Shown here piece after piece: positions 11,562-23,639 of a stretch of DNA of 64,000 nucleotides. The translations under genes and the position numbers were made by a program. Numbering within the stretch: position 1 is the first letter of the stretch; every line of letters starts with the position of its first letter. The notes beneath the pieces were generated by a model that worked only from the letters and a program-made list of their open reading frames with translations, had not been told where the DNA came from and made no database searches. This DNA is from Lampris incognitus (taxonomy: Eukaryota > Chordata > Actinopteri > Lampriformes > Lampridae), in NCBI RefSeq assembly GCF_029633865.1, contig NC_079211.1, positions 144,850,270 through 144,914,269 of the forward strand. The letters are read 5' to 3'.

Positions 11562-14327
11562 AGTGATGCTGTCACTCAGCTTCCGCAGACAGACAGATAG
11601 ATCATCAGCCGTGATGAAGGTCAGAGAGAACCAAACGCACCTGTATGAATGTTGGTCGGCGTAGGACAGACGCACAATTGTTCACCTGCATCGGCATTGA
11701 GAGAAACGTGTGCTTCGGCTGCCAAAATATCCTCGCTCCTTCCTCTCTTGCAGTCTTTTGAAAGCGGTAAAACAGCTCGGCGGGGATGCCAAGTAGGTTA
11801 ATAACATGCACTAGATTAAGGTATTAGGATGGCAGTGCACTGCTGCTATATTGGAGCCGAACTGATTCGCTAGGAAGTAAAAGAAACCTACCCCAACGCG
11901 TTTTTTTTGCTCGCGCATGCTGACCTGCAACCCATTGCAGAGGTAGCGTCATCCAATTCGTTGCTCTCTGCAGCACATAAAGCCGGGACAGAGGCTTCCG
12001 GTTGACTTCAGAGGCCCAATATATTACACGAGTTAGTCACGGCTTTTACTGAATTAAACATGGGGGGGGGGGGAGAGTTTCTTTTTATCTACAGCCAAAG
12101 TGCTAAATCTGACCACAGCAACTGATAGTAGCCCGTTTCAAATCCTCCCTTTGATACCGAAGGCGTAGGAGCTTCAAATGTATCAGTTTGTCCTCGTTTT
12201 TTAATGGGTTTCGGTAGCAAACATCAGCCTTTCCACGCAGCAGCCGGCCAGATATTTTGAAGACGTATTCTAGTTATTCATGTTCACTTTTGTGAACAAG
12301 TGGAGCAAACGTCATAGTTTATGTGTTATTTTTTTTCCAGTTCTCACACAGATACTTCTGCGGCTTTTCTCGAAGGTGAACTCCGATCGGCGGAAATAAT
12401 TATCATCTAAAATCGTGTGGATGTGAATGTGAGGGGAAGAACTTGCTCCATCTCCCTCTGTTCTCCGGAGCTGGATACCGATAACTTTGTGTTTTTGGCT
12501 CGGCGATGTCACAAACGAGGCTTTTGCTTGTGTTGGACTCCCCTTTGTGGGTGTGGAGTTGTGATATTTTAGGACAAGCAGGGATGAAAGCCCGGGGTCC
12601 TGTGGCTAATGAGATACCGAAGCGGTGGGAATGATGGTTTTAATTACTGCCCAGGATCGGCCTAAAGGGGGAGATTGCTGAAGAGCATGCTGAGTGTCTT
12701 AGGTTGGGAGTTCAGATCCATGCCAGTCATGCTGTGCCTGGCTGCCTTTGATGCTCACTTCGCCCTGCTTTATTCCCCCTATCGCGCTTATTAGATTCTT
12801 TGCCGCACGATGCTTCACTGCACCTTTGTTCGAGCCAGTGTTTTGGACAAAGAGAGGCATAACCGCTGAAATCTCAACTTGAGGCCCCCAGACAGTTTCA
12901 GTGATACAGGGGGCAACTTAATCTTTTGTGGAAATGAAATCTGTGGATTTCCCATTGTGTGGTGGCTTTTGGCTAAATCCAGCAGAGAGGAGATGGATGG
13001 GGGGGTTTGCTTTGAGGCAGACCTGTAACCCTCAGTGTTGGGGAGGGGGAGGGGGGAGGGGGAATCAAGATGGCGCAGAAAAATATTGATTCGGACAACA
13101 CGGAATAGCCCATAGCCCAAATTGGAGCCCAGAATAGAAATTTCCTGTTGTAAGCATGGAAAGTGAGTTGGGAGGACTCCTCCCCTCTGTCTTCTCACAT
13201 TTCAGGAGAGAAATCTACTGTAGATTCACGCGGAGGCAGGCGGGGGTGCGTCCTGCCTCTCCTCGGCTGCTCCCAGCGGGAGGGTGTTGCTACGCGTCTG
13301 CTCTCTGTTCCCTCGCAGCCCAGCTGTGGACCAGCCCTTTTGTTGACTTTTCAAAGATCACATGGCATCCTCTCCGAGACCGGCTCCGAGGGGGCTCTGC
13401 CTCTGCAGGACACCGCTATGGTCAGCGCAAGCCTCCTCTTCCTCCTCCTCCTCCTCCAACCACCTCTGTCCAAAAAAAAAAAACCAGTCTAGCCGTTTGA
13501 ACGTGCCGTGCATATTCAGTAGCGCGGCATTAAAAAAAAAAGAAAGAAGCTTTCTAGTCTGGGAGGTTTGTTTGGAAGCTTTTACTTTGAAGGAAAAGAA
13601 AAACCGACAAACATTCGTGTTTTCACCTTTCTCGCAGCTTTTAGCAGACCGTGTCGGCTGAATCAGGCGTTATTCTCGGAGCCGGTCTCGATAGATCTCG
13701 ATCCACATATAACTGCAACGACTTGGTCCAAAGCCCAGTTGAGGCCTTTAATTGAAGAAGGACTTTGTTATCAAACCGGATGAAATGGTTTTTCCGAGAT
13801 AAGAGAAAACTCTCACTTTAAAGTGAAAATGTCCTTGATACTCTTCTATTGAGGAAGAGTGAATAATGGGGTTGACCCCCTCATGACATAACTGAGCAGT
13901 GTGCTACATAAAGAAAGCCCTAACAATAACGCATGTGGGCCTCGTCGCACCGAGAGTGTCATACGTAATACGTCTGTTATGGAACTGTAGTGTGCACTAG
14001 TGCTTAATTTTGTCTTTTGCTGTCTTTTGCTTTCGAAAAATCACATTCATGGCTCATTTTCTTCTTTAACAGATGGTACGCAGTGAAAGGAGTCGGGGCT
14101 GAAGGAGGGGATGACATGCAAGAATGGGCCTGAGTCCAGTTTGAACCCTTGACATCACAAGTACAACTTGTTCTTCTGAACCTACTGAGCCGACAGGAGG
14201 CCCCAACTCACGATCGTTCTGTTTGTGGACTTTGTGTTGGTGACGTGGACGTATAGATAGTTTACAAAGTTTCACAGCACTTACTGACAAACCTGATATG
14301 AAAACAATAGGACTTCACAGATAGTAA
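11562..14327. other. No gene recognised
   Basis: No exon, RNA gene or mobile element could be supported. Homopolymer tracts (G at about 12063-12073, A at about 13471-13482) and a (CCT)n tract near 13440-13457 are present. Confidence 0.4.
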
Positions 14328-14692
14328 GGTGTCTGGGCTCAGCCTTAGAGATAGGGTGAGGAGCTCGGACATCCAGAGGGAGCTCGGAGTGGAGCCGCTG
14401 CTCCTTCTCATCGAAAGGAGCCAGTTGAGGTGGCTCAAGCATCTGATTAGGATGCCTCCTTGGCGCCTTCCTTTGGAGGTTTACCGGGCATGTCCAACTG
14501 GGAGGAGACCCCGGGGTAGACCCAGAACTTGCTGGAAGGACTACATGTCCGATCTGGCCTGGGAACGCCTTGGGATCCCCCAGGAGGAGCTGGAGGGCGT
14601 TGCTGGGGAGAGGGACATCTGGGGTGCCCTACTTACCTTGCTTCCACCACGACCCGACCCCGGAGAAGCGGCTGATGATGAAAAATGAATAA
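14328..14692 (+). mobile_element. 3' end of a non-LTR retrotransposon (Rex/RTE-like) ORF
   Basis: An open frame of about 119 residues matches the C-terminus of a common fish LINE reverse transcriptase protein. Landmarks are LSLRDRVRSS, ELGVEPLLL, QLRWLKHLIRMPP, TGRRPRGRPRT, LAWERLGIPQEELE and LLPPRPDPG. It is 5'-truncated: no reverse transcriptase motifs precede it. The family name is from memory of the protein type and is uncertain; the LINE origin is secure. Confidence 0.8.
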
Positions 14693-15213
14693 ATAAGAGA
14701 CAACGGATTGCAGAAAAGTAACAAACGCGACTCCGTGTATACAATACACGGTCAGCAGCACTTGCTAAGGTGCCTCGATGTAAACAACAGGATTCCACAG
14801 ATGGTGCAGAGGGAAAGCGTAAGATGTACTACAGAAGAGTGGCAAATTCGACTCTGCATATACAATAGACTTTCAACACTTGACACGTGAGGAAAATGTT
14901 GATTGACAGTTGATTAGAGGTTATTAACAGCACAAGCTAATGCAGAGATGATTTCACCTTGCTTTATTTCTGTTTATAGTTGTAGGCCTACTAAAGACCA
15001 TGGTTACTAAACAGAGCTCCATCTGGTGATAGGGGGATGAATTGTGAAAAAGGTCTGTCAGTCTCATAATTCCCGGTAACCTTTATGTATTTGTGTCCAC
15101 TTAGAGGACTGCAGTTCAGAGATGTTCCTATATTTTAGCAATGGCTGGATAATGGCACATTTTAATGCCTACTAACATTAAAGGCAGTGATCTTCAACCT
15201 GTCAAGGGGAGAA

Positions 15214-15880
15214 TTAGTAATGAGTCCAGCCCCTCGCCAGGAATTTGGTACCAGAGCCCATGCTATGTGTGGAGGTGAGCCCAACTATATCTAGTTGGTA
15301 CCACTCCACCTCCCGCACCAGCTCAGGCTCCTTCCCTGCCAGAGAGGTGACATTCCATGTCCCGAGGACCAATCTGCGATGCCGGAAGTCGGCACACCCC
15401 GGTCCCCGCCTTTGCCTTTGCCTGGCCTGCATTACGCCCTACCCCAATGCTCACCCCTGCATGTGGTGGGTCCACGGGGTGGTGGCTCTATGTAGTTTTT
15501 TTGGGCTGGACCCGACCAGGCCCCATGGGCCAAGGCCCGGCCTCCAGACGCTCACCAGCGAGCTCCCTTCACAGGTCTGGCTCCAGGAGGGGGCCCCGGT
15601 TTCCCTTTTCCGGGCGAGGTGGTGTAACTCTGCTGGTGTCATTTCATTGGGTTTCTTGGGAATCGCTCTTAGTCTGGCCCCTCCCCAGGGACCAACTTGC
15701 CTTGGGAGACCCTACCAGAGGCTATTTCCCCCGACAACACAGCTCCCAGGATCACCGGGACACACAAACCCCTCCACCACGTTAAAGTGGCGATTCTCGG
15801 AGGAGGGAGAGAATTCGTTTCTCGCCATATTCCCCATATACGTAACTGTTTTAAGTAAGAAAACAAACAACTGAGAGTTC
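15214..15880 (-). mobile_element. 5' end of a Rex/RTE-like LINE: leader and start of endonuclease domain
   Basis: On the minus strand the frame at 15432-15214 reads LGTWNVTSLAGKEPELVRE and then VGLTSTHSMGSG. This is the start of an apurinic-type endonuclease, with the TWN motif carrying the catalytic Asn. Upstream on the same strand (to about 15880) is the GC-rich leader of that element. The remainder is missing, so it is a 3'-truncated fragment. It probably belongs to the same family as 14328-14692. Confidence 0.75.
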
Positions 15881-16983
15881 TCTCGCTGAATCAGCACGAG
15901 AATCAGCACGACGGTTGTTATGGTGGTGAACCACTTTTCATGGTGGTGAACCATATTGTGTTCTCGTTTTGATGTGTGTGTTTATGGAGAGGATGTGGAG
16001 GGGTTGTACCTGTTTAGGAACACACTGACGCGTCACAGATCAGGTTTTATTATTTTCCTCACCATTCTAATGACACTATGGTGGGATTAATCAGAATCCC
16101 ATCTTCACCTTGTTTTACAACCACAAACTTGTAACTAAGGGAACAAGAGTTTGGTCCTTTCGATCTCCTGTAATTGCAGCTGGGGGTGTAAAGCTGTACA
16201 GTTTCGGATTCCATATAGAATAGTGCAGACCGTGTATTGTGTGGTAAGAAAGAAACATTTCCCAGTCCAATCCTGAAGATATGATGACGATGAGGAGGGT
16301 ATTGATGACAAGGAGAACCACAATGACGATGGATCATATAAATTTTAGTCACAAAATAAAAACTGGTGTATTTTTTTTAAACACAAGCAGGCGATTCGAT
16401 ATGCCAGCTTTGACTATGGTGCATGTTCCCTCTCATCATTTTGTGCCTCGGCGTCTCACAGCCCTGATTAGTGTAAGCATGGAACGCACACCGCTGGGGG
16501 CTGCTAGGCCAGCTTGAAGCCTGAAGCGCATTCATCAGCGTCCATGGCAGGGGGCACCTTTCTCACCCTCACACCGCTCAGCTTGCGTCTCGCTCTCCGG
16601 CCAGCTTCTGCTTTTCTACTTTTCCCTTTAATTTCACCTTTTTTTTTTTTTTTTGCCAAGGCTTTGGCCCTTGTTGTTTTTTCAGAGATAGTGAGGTGTT
16701 TGAGGAAAACTTTTCTCTTTTTTGGCCTTTGTGGTGTGCCTGATGCATTTTGACAATGAGCCTTACCCATCGCTGTGCTTATAGGATGCTTTCAAGTCAC
16801 GATCCGAAAAATGCCGCTTGCATGAATAGCCCACGTTTAAGAGCAAATCATTTCCATGAGGAACTTGTGAAAACGATACGGCAAGTTCTGCTGATATATA
16901 TAACAATATAAAATACTTTTATTATATATATATATATATAAAACAATAAAAAATACTTCCATTTATTATTGTGCTAGATGAGC
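15881..16983. other. No gene recognised
   Basis: No supported exon. A T run lies at about 16640-16654 and an (AT)n tract near 16923-16940. Confidence 0.4.
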
Positions 16984-17352
16984 AGTTGTGGGGTGGCACA
17001 GTGGTTAGTGCAGTCACCTCACAGCAAGAGGGTCCTGGGTTCGAGGCCCGGGGTAGTCAAACCTTGGGGGTCGTCCTCTGTGTGGAGTTTGCATGTTCTC
17101 CCCGTGTCTGTGTGGGTTTCCTCCGGGTGCTCCGGTTTCCTCCCACGGTCCAAAGACATGCAGGTCAGGTGAATCGGCCGTACTACATTGTCCCTAGGTG
17201 TGAATGTGTGTGTGCGTGTGTGTGTGTGTCGGCCCTGTGATGGTCTGGCGGCCTGTCCAGGGTATCTCCCCGCCTGCAGCTCAGTCACTGCTGGGATAGG
17301 CTCCAGCATCCCCCCGACCCTGAGAGCAGGATAAGCGGTTTGGATAATAAAT
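16984..17352 (+). mobile_element. SINE-like repeat, family A (full length)
   Basis: The head GGGGTGGCACAGTGGTTAG with B box GGTTCGAGGCCC is followed by the standard body and a degenerate AATAAATGAATGAAT tail. It includes an internal GT microsatellite (about 17204-17230) at the same place as in the other copies. Confidence 0.85.
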
Positions 17353-18114
17353 GAATGAATAGCTGTGGAAAAACTTAAAAGTCTTATCTTCTCATTGTGT
17401 AAGAGGTCCCGCTGTATGTAGGTGTACATTTCCAAGAGCTCCAATGTTGGACCATGTGGATTTACTTCTACTTCTTATTGACATTACAATCACAATGCAC
17501 TACATAAACATGTACACACATACACACGCGCATTAACACAAACCAATAGCAATCAAGCAACCTCTTTGACTCATATTGCTCTCGGCATAACTCTTGTTTT
17601 CCGTATTCAAACTCACAGGACAGCAAGAGAGGTCTGAAAAGTCATCTACCATCAGCATTAATGACACTGATGTCCCTTCCCTCGCTCTTCTTCCAATAGG
17701 TAAACAGTGACTAAAGCAGTTCCTCCCAGACTGGTCCCCGAGGTCTGAATCTATACTTGTGCTCAGATCTCAGACATGAAAGACTTGCGTACATCTTCTT
17801 GAAAATGCCCTCTAAGGTTCCAACTTCTGTTTCAGATAGAGGGATAAGAAAAAGAGAAAAAAAGTGGTGGCTTATAATCACGCACATCTTGAAAGAGCAC
17901 AGAGGAGATTTCTTTTCACTTTGCTATAGCGTCCTGAATCCGTAACCCTCTGTTGTGTTCAAAAAGGGTTTACACCGTTAGTGTTCAAATTTGACCCATG
18001 TTTGAATTCATTAACAAGCACTGAAAAAAAAATCACTAATCATCGCCCCCGGTAAAATGTTTTATCTGCTATGTAACTTATTAATCATCCATATAAAAAG
18101 ATCTCCCTTTCACC
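17353..18114. other. No gene recognised
   Basis: Mostly plain AT-rich sequence. Near 17985-18000 it contains a GTTCAAATTTGACCCAT word that resembles the CAAATTTGACC words at about 22880-22895 and 23308-23322. This may be the edge of a shared old transposon. Confidence 0.4.
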
Positions 18115-19700
18115 CTTTTTCGGGTGGTGGGTGTCGTCCTCAAGCTTGGGTCTTCTACCAGAGCCTGGGAGTTTGAGGGTTCTGTGCAGTATCTTAGCTG
18201 TTCCTAGGACTGACTGCACTCTCCTGGACAGAGACCTCAGATGTTGTTCCTGGAAACTGCTGGAGCCACTCTCCCAGTTTTGGGGTCACAGCCCCTAGTG
18301 CTGCTATTACCGCTGGGACTAATAAAGAAAGACACTTTATTTTGTCATTGTACAGTTACAACGAATTTTTTTTGTGTGCATTTAACCCACCCTATTGTAC
18401 AGGAGCAGTGGGTAGCTGCGGCACCCAGGGACCAACTCCAGTTCTTCATTCCTTGGTCAGGGGCACAGACAGTTAACCCTAACATGCATTTCTTTTTGAT
18501 GGTGGGAGGAAACCGAAGCACTCAGAGGAAACCCACGTAGACATGGGGAGAACATGCAAACTCCACACAGAAAGGACCTGGGATTCGAACCCAGAACCTT
18601 CTTGCTGTGAGGCAACAGGGCTAACCACTGGGCAACCATGTCGCTCATGAAGCTGTGGATTTCACCTTCCACATCCGATCTAGCTCTTCCTTCAGCCCCT
18701 GGTATTTCTCTAGGTATTTCTCTTAACATGCTCTTTCATCCTGATGTTGCCATCGCTCAGGATTGCTCCATTGATCACTACTGCTGTCTTCTGTTCCTTG
18801 CCGATCACCACAATGTCTGGTTGGTTAGCCAGCACCTGCTTGTCAGTGTGGAACTTGAAGTCCCACAGGATCTTAGCTCTGCCATTCTCCACCACCTTTG
18901 GCGGTGTCTCCCATTTGGATTCGGAAATGTCAGGCCTGTATTCAGAAGATATTCCGGTACACTATCCCAGCCACTTGGTTTTGCCTTTCAATGTATGCTT
19001 TCCCAGCAAGCATTTTACACCCTGCTGTGAAGTGCTGGACTGTCTTACGGGCATCTTTGAACAGCCTACATCTTAGGTCTTGTCTAGTGTGATAGACCCA
19101 AACCTCAGTGACCCAGACCTGAGTGCCTGTTCTTGTGCTGCTATGATCAGAGCCTCTGCGCTGTCCTTCAGTCCATCCTTTTCTAGCCACTGGTAGCATC
19201 TCCAGGATTACAGTTCCAGTGGCATATACAGGATTGTTGGTCTCTGTTATGTGTCATGGTGGCAGTTGAGATATTGCATAAGGCTGTGTTCATATGCACA
19301 AGCAGGCTTTGTGACGGTACTTTGTCACTGAGTCATGGAAACCAAGCCCAGGGTTTGACTGTCTTTAGCCATTATTCTCATTTGAACCTCAGGAGCTTTA
19401 GTTGTCATGGCTGGTAGGATTGTTTCAGCTTGTTGGAGACTGTCCTCGTATCTCTCCTGCGGCCATTCAGGGTGCTGAAATGTATAGTCATCCTGTTGGA
19501 GCATCTCCATCTCAAGCTGTGACAGTAGCTTCCTTCTGTTGATGTTCAAACATTGAGCTACTAGCTGCTTCGGAGTCATTGTGGAAGTAGGTCCCGTACT
19601 GGTCCACAGTTTTTCACGCTTCATATAGACCCTCTCCTGGGGTCTGCTGTTATCGTAGAATTTCATCAGTTCCAGATTCTCAGCCCTTCTCCCCAACATC
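18115..19700 (-). mobile_element. Degenerate LINE with restriction-like endonuclease (R2/R4-type C-terminus)
   Basis: Several minus-strand frames, broken by shifts, match the C-terminal half of a fish non-LTR element. In element order they are a region with KLWTSTGP and LLSQLEMEMLQ (19699-19325), a zinc-knuckle-like segment (CRLFKDARKTVQHFTAGCK at about 19060) in which the usual second Cys is Phe, and then the nuclease-like segment ANQPDIVVIGKEQKTAVVI (18895-18710). The PD...(D/E)xK pattern is the restriction-like endonuclease signature of R2/R4/Rex6-type LINEs. The terminal part resumes at 18115-18310 after a SINE insertion. It is clearly dead. Confidence 0.65.
18314..18650 (-). mobile_element. 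SINE-like repeat, family B, inserted in the LINE
   Basis: The same organisation as 2858-3196. On the minus strand a head with GGTTAGCCC and GGGTTCGAATCCC leads to a GAGTTTGCATGTTCTCCCC body and a tail that reads ACACTTTATTTTGTCATTG on the plus strand. It interrupts the LINE fragments at 18115-18310 and 18650-19700. Confidence 0.75.
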
Positions 19701-19916
19701 TGACACAGACTTTGTTAACCCGGGCAATGTCTAAGCCAGTGCGACTCTATTAGTGTTACTCTTCCTCATATCTGAGGTAGTTGGCTTGTATAGCATTAGG
19801 AGTTTAGGCCACAGGCTCTTACTGGAGACTTGTCCCAGCTGGGGTTTGAATCCACAATCTCCAGCAGGAAAGCCAGCATTCTTACCTACTGAGCTATCAA
19901 GCTGCCATATCAAAGT

Positions 19917-19917
<1 letters not shown>

Positions 19918-20003
<86 letters not shown>
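19918..20003. repeat. (GT)n followed by (AT)n microsatellite
   Basis: About 66 bp of uninterrupted GT, then about 20 bp of AT. Confidence 0.95.
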
Positions 20004-20289
20004 GTATGCTTATTTTGATATTTTATGTGCCTTTGGCCACATTTAACTTAAAATGTACAAGTCGTTTTTAGTTTAAAATAGGCACAATTTACCTATTTTA
20101 TTGCTCATGATGACCAGAACAGGCAACTAATGCCGCTTTTCTATCGGCTCTGGTATAAAAATTCAAAGGCAGATTGTATGTGTTTGATAGAGACTGCATG
20201 TCTTGTGGGACATGGGGTCATTTTGATCATATTTTGTGATTGTTCTCTACCCTGCCTTCCATAGAGGATTGAAGATCGTGGTATTTTGC

Positions 20290-20505
20290 CTTTTTTTATG
20301 TCGTTTTCTTTCTCTGAGCTTCTGAATCATTAGGGTCCTCTTCCTCATCAGAGCTGTCTTCATTGTAGTCTGGATCACATTCAAGATCCTCCTCTGTTTC
20401 AGACACTTCCTCCTCTATATCACATTCACCCCACTCTCCGTCCTCCTCGTCGTGATCAAATATAAAATCAAGAGCTTGTTGAGTTCGAATCTTCTGCTCA
20501 TGTTG
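20290..20505 (-). pseudogene. piggyBac-like transposase N-terminus (fragment)
   Basis: On the minus strand a start region MSRRF is followed, after a frameshift, by TQQALDFIFDHDEEDGEWG. A strongly acidic stretch (EEEVSETEEDLE, then NEDSSDEEEDPNDSE) leads to a stop. A QALDxIF segment before an acidic tail is how many vertebrate piggyBac-derived transposases begin. The catalytic core is absent. The family call is inference; a generic acidic remnant is possible. Confidence 0.4.
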
Positions 20506-20580
20506 ACAACTGCAGACGCTGCTTGAGGATGAGATGTGGGTAAGGCCTCAAACAGGTCTGACTTACAGCGATTTCTGTAA

Positions 20581-20587
20581 CCCCCCC

Positions 20588-20630
<43 letters not shown>
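20581..20630. repeat. (C)n(CA)n microsatellite
   Basis: A short C run followed by about 40 bp of CA. Confidence 0.9.
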
Positions 20631-20634
<4 letters not shown>

Positions 20635-20740
20635 AACATTAAACACCTCCACTGCCAGACAGAAAGAAGTGGTAATAACAGTGTAAAAATATACAAAAGG
20701 TTTTGTCTTGAGTCTGATTGTCTCATCTTTTTTTTTTATA

Positions 20741-22480
20741 TGTTGGATATATGTGTTTTTGTAGTTTGGGTATATGTGTTCTTGTAGTTTGGTATATGTG
20801 TTCTTGTAGTTTGGTATATGTGTTCTTGTAGTTTGGATATATGTGTTCTTGTAGTTTGGGTATATGTGTTCTTGTAGTTTGGGTATATGTGTTCTTGTAG
20901 TTTGGGTATATGTGTTCTTGTAGTTTGGCTATATGTGTTCTTGTAGTTCGGGTATATGTGTTCTTGTAGTTTGGTATATGTGTTCTTGTAGTTTGGTATA
21001 TGTGTTCTTGTAGTTTGGGTATATGTATTCTTGTAGTTTGGATATGTGTGTGCTTGTAGTTTGGATATATGTGTTCTTGTAGTTTGGATATGTGCGTTCT
21101 TGTAGTTTGGTATATGTGTTCTTGTAGTTTGGGTATATGTATTCTTGTAGTTTGGATATGTGTGTGCTTGTAGTTTGGATATATGTGTTCTAGTAGTTTG
21201 GATATGTGTGTTCTTGTAGTTTGGGTATATGTGTTCTTGTAGTTTGGGTATATGTGTTCTTGTAGTTTGGGTATATGTGTTCTTGTAGTTTGGGTATATG
21301 TGTTCTTGTAGTTTGGTATATGTGTTCTTGTAGTTTGGATATATGTGTTCTTGTAGTTTGGGTATATGTGTTCTTGTAGTTTGGGTATATGTGTTCTTGT
21401 AGTTTGGGTATATGTGTTCTTGTAGTTTGGTATATGTGTTCTTGTAGTTTGGGTATATGTGTTCTTGTAGTTTGGGTATATGTGTTCTTGTAGTTTGGTA
21501 TGTGTGTTCTTGTAGTTTGGGTATATGTGTTCTTGTAGTTTTTGTATATGTGTTCTTGTAGTTTGGTATATGTGTTCTTGTAGTTTGGGTATATGTGTTC
21601 TTGTATTTTGGGTATATGTGTTCTTGTAGTTTGGATATGTGTTCTTGTAGTTTGGTATATGTGTTCTTGTAGTTTGTATATGTGTTCTTGTAGTTTGGAT
21701 ATGTGTGTGCTTGTAGTTTGGATATATGTGTTCTTGTAGTTTGATATATGTGTTCTTGTAGTTTGGTATATGCGTTCTTGTAGTTTGGTATATGTGTTCT
21801 TGTAGTTTGGGTATATGTGTTCCTGTAGTTTGGGTATATGTGTTCTTGTAGTTTGGTATATGTGTTCTTGTAGTTTGGGTATATGTGTTCTTGTACTTTG
21901 GATATATGTGTTCTTGTAGTTTGGGTATATGTGTTCTTGTAGTTGGGTATATGTGTTCTTGTAGTTTGGTATATGTGTTCTTGTAGTTTGGATATATGTG
22001 ATCTTGTAGTTCGGGTATATGTGTTCTTGTGGTTTGGGTATATGTGTTCTTGTAGTTTGGTATATGTGTTCTTGTAGTTTGGTATATGTGTTCTTGTAGT
22101 TTGGATATATGTGTTCTTGTAGTTTGGGTATATGTGTTCTTGTAGTTTGGATATGTGTTCTTGTAGTTGGGTATATGTGTTCTTGTAGTTTGGATATATG
22201 TGTTCTTGTGGTTTGGGTATATGTGTTCTTGTAGTTTGGTATATGTGTTCTTGTAGTTTGGGTATATGTGTTCTTGTAGTTTGGGTATATGTGTTCTTGT
22301 AGTTTGGTATATGTGTTCTTGTAGTTGGGTATATGTGTTCTTGTAGTTTGGATATATGTGTTCTTGTAGTTTGGGTATATGTGTTCTTGTAGTTTGGTAT
22401 ATGTGTTCTTGTAGTTTGGTATATGTGTTCTTGTAGTTTGGGTATATGTGTTCTTGTAGTTTGGGTATATGTGTTTTTGT
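20741..22480. repeat. 22/23-bp minisatellite, about 75-80 units
   Basis: Tandem array of the unit TAGTTTGGGTATATGTGTTC plus TTG. Variants have 22 bp (GGTATATG), 23 bp (GGGTATATG or GGATATATG) or 21 bp (GGATATG). A higher-order block of about 110 bp, marked by the rare words GTATTCTTG and GTGTGTGCTTG, appears twice (about 21018-21110 and 21128-21220), so parts spread by multi-unit duplication. The minus strand has no stop codon in any of the three frames of the unit. A 639-codon open frame there is therefore trivial and is not treated as a gene. Confidence 0.95.
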
Positions 22481-22917
22481 CTGTGTAGCACTGCTGTGGG
22501 CTGGAGGAAACGATGTTTCGTTTCATTTCATGTACGCAAGTGCATGACATGAAATGACAAATAAATGTTCCTGATTCCTGATTGAGTGAGTGTGTGTGTG
22601 TGTGTGTGTGTGGGGGGGGGGGGTTGAAAGAGAGAGGGTGTATGTGTGGCATCATATTAGCTGCGTGCCACTCTACAATTGAATTTAAGTCAATGAATGC
22701 GCTTTCTTGGCGTGAAACGTAATTTTGATATTATTATACAATTATTATAGACTTTTATTACTATTATTTTGGGGGGGGGGTGTAATTTTTGTTATCCATG
22801 TAGGTTTGGCAACATTCGCTATGTATTTCTCTGCATAAACAAGCCATAATAACCATCTCTTAGATCTGTGGTGTTATGGATCAAATTTGACCCGTAACAC
22901 CACAGATGTAACTTTTT
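22481..22917. other. Repeat debris and a hairpin, no gene
   Basis: A SINE/LINE-like tail (AATAAATGTTCCTGATTCCTG at about 22560) is followed by a GT/G run (22588-22622). At 22863-22907 an inverted repeat pairs ATCTGTGGTGTTA with TAACACCACAGAT around a TCAAATTTGACC centre, abutting the small element that follows. Confidence 0.6.
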
Positions 22918-23161
22918 GGTAACACTTTAGTATGGGGAACATATACACCATTAAGTAGGTGTGTACTTTATAAGGTGGTAGTACCACAAGAAGAGTTATT
23001 CTCCCTTATTAACACGTAATGAATATGGTCTGTTCTTACATAACAAAACACAAAACTACAAGTGTTCATGGTGTTAAATTACTCTAAATTAAGTTTTTGT
23101 TACTTAGAATATGTTCCCCATACTAAAGTGACATCTCTGTTCCCCATACTAAAGTGTTACC
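22918..23161. mobile_element. MITE with terminal inverted repeats and 8-bp target duplication
   Basis: Starts GGTAACACTTTAGTATGGGG and ends with its complement (CCCCATACTAAAGTGTTACC). An extra copy of the CCCCATACTAAAGTG word lies just inside the right end. AACTTTTT flanks it at 22910-22917 and 23162-23169. An 8-bp duplication fits hAT-type transposition. There is no coding capacity. Confidence 0.8.
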
Positions 23162-23639
23162 AACTTTTTTTATAGGCATTAAAAAAAGGAGAAATGATCC
23201 TAACGAGTTTTATTGCATTCAGCGAGGCCGTTGTTGAAGATGTAATGAAGTCTTGTTTTGATCAGAAAAAATAAAGGCATGTTTCACATGTCTACACTTG
23301 AAAACAGGTCAAATTTGACCGCCCACCATAGGAGGGTTGAATGAGTCTGGTAGGTGAATCTTTAATTTGTGTTCAAAGTTAGAAGGAACCCTGAACAGTA
23401 AGAATGTTCTAGTCTTTTGGCTGATTTATATGCCCACACTTTGCATATCAGCACTAAAAGGTGAATAAAAAAGACGACAACATCGTCAATCAACTTTAGT
23501 CAATACTTGTGGGAAGACTATAACTTAATTCCATGTAAGTCTCTACATCTGGATATCAGTTCTGTTTAGAGGCCTGCACCCCCCCCCCCACCCCCAGCCC
23601 CCAGACGCCCCCACCCCCACGCCCCAGAACTGCTTTCCA

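Noticed and set aside
20741..22480. CRISPR-like regular array
   Set aside because: Units are contiguous with no unique spacers, and the genome is clearly vertebrate.
20736..22655. A 639-codon open frame of Thr/His/Tyr/Asn/Gln repeats on the minus strand
   Set aside because: It is the translation of the 22/23-bp minisatellite, whose minus strand lacks stop codons in every frame. No conserved domain, no splice context, and unit-length changes would scramble any protein.
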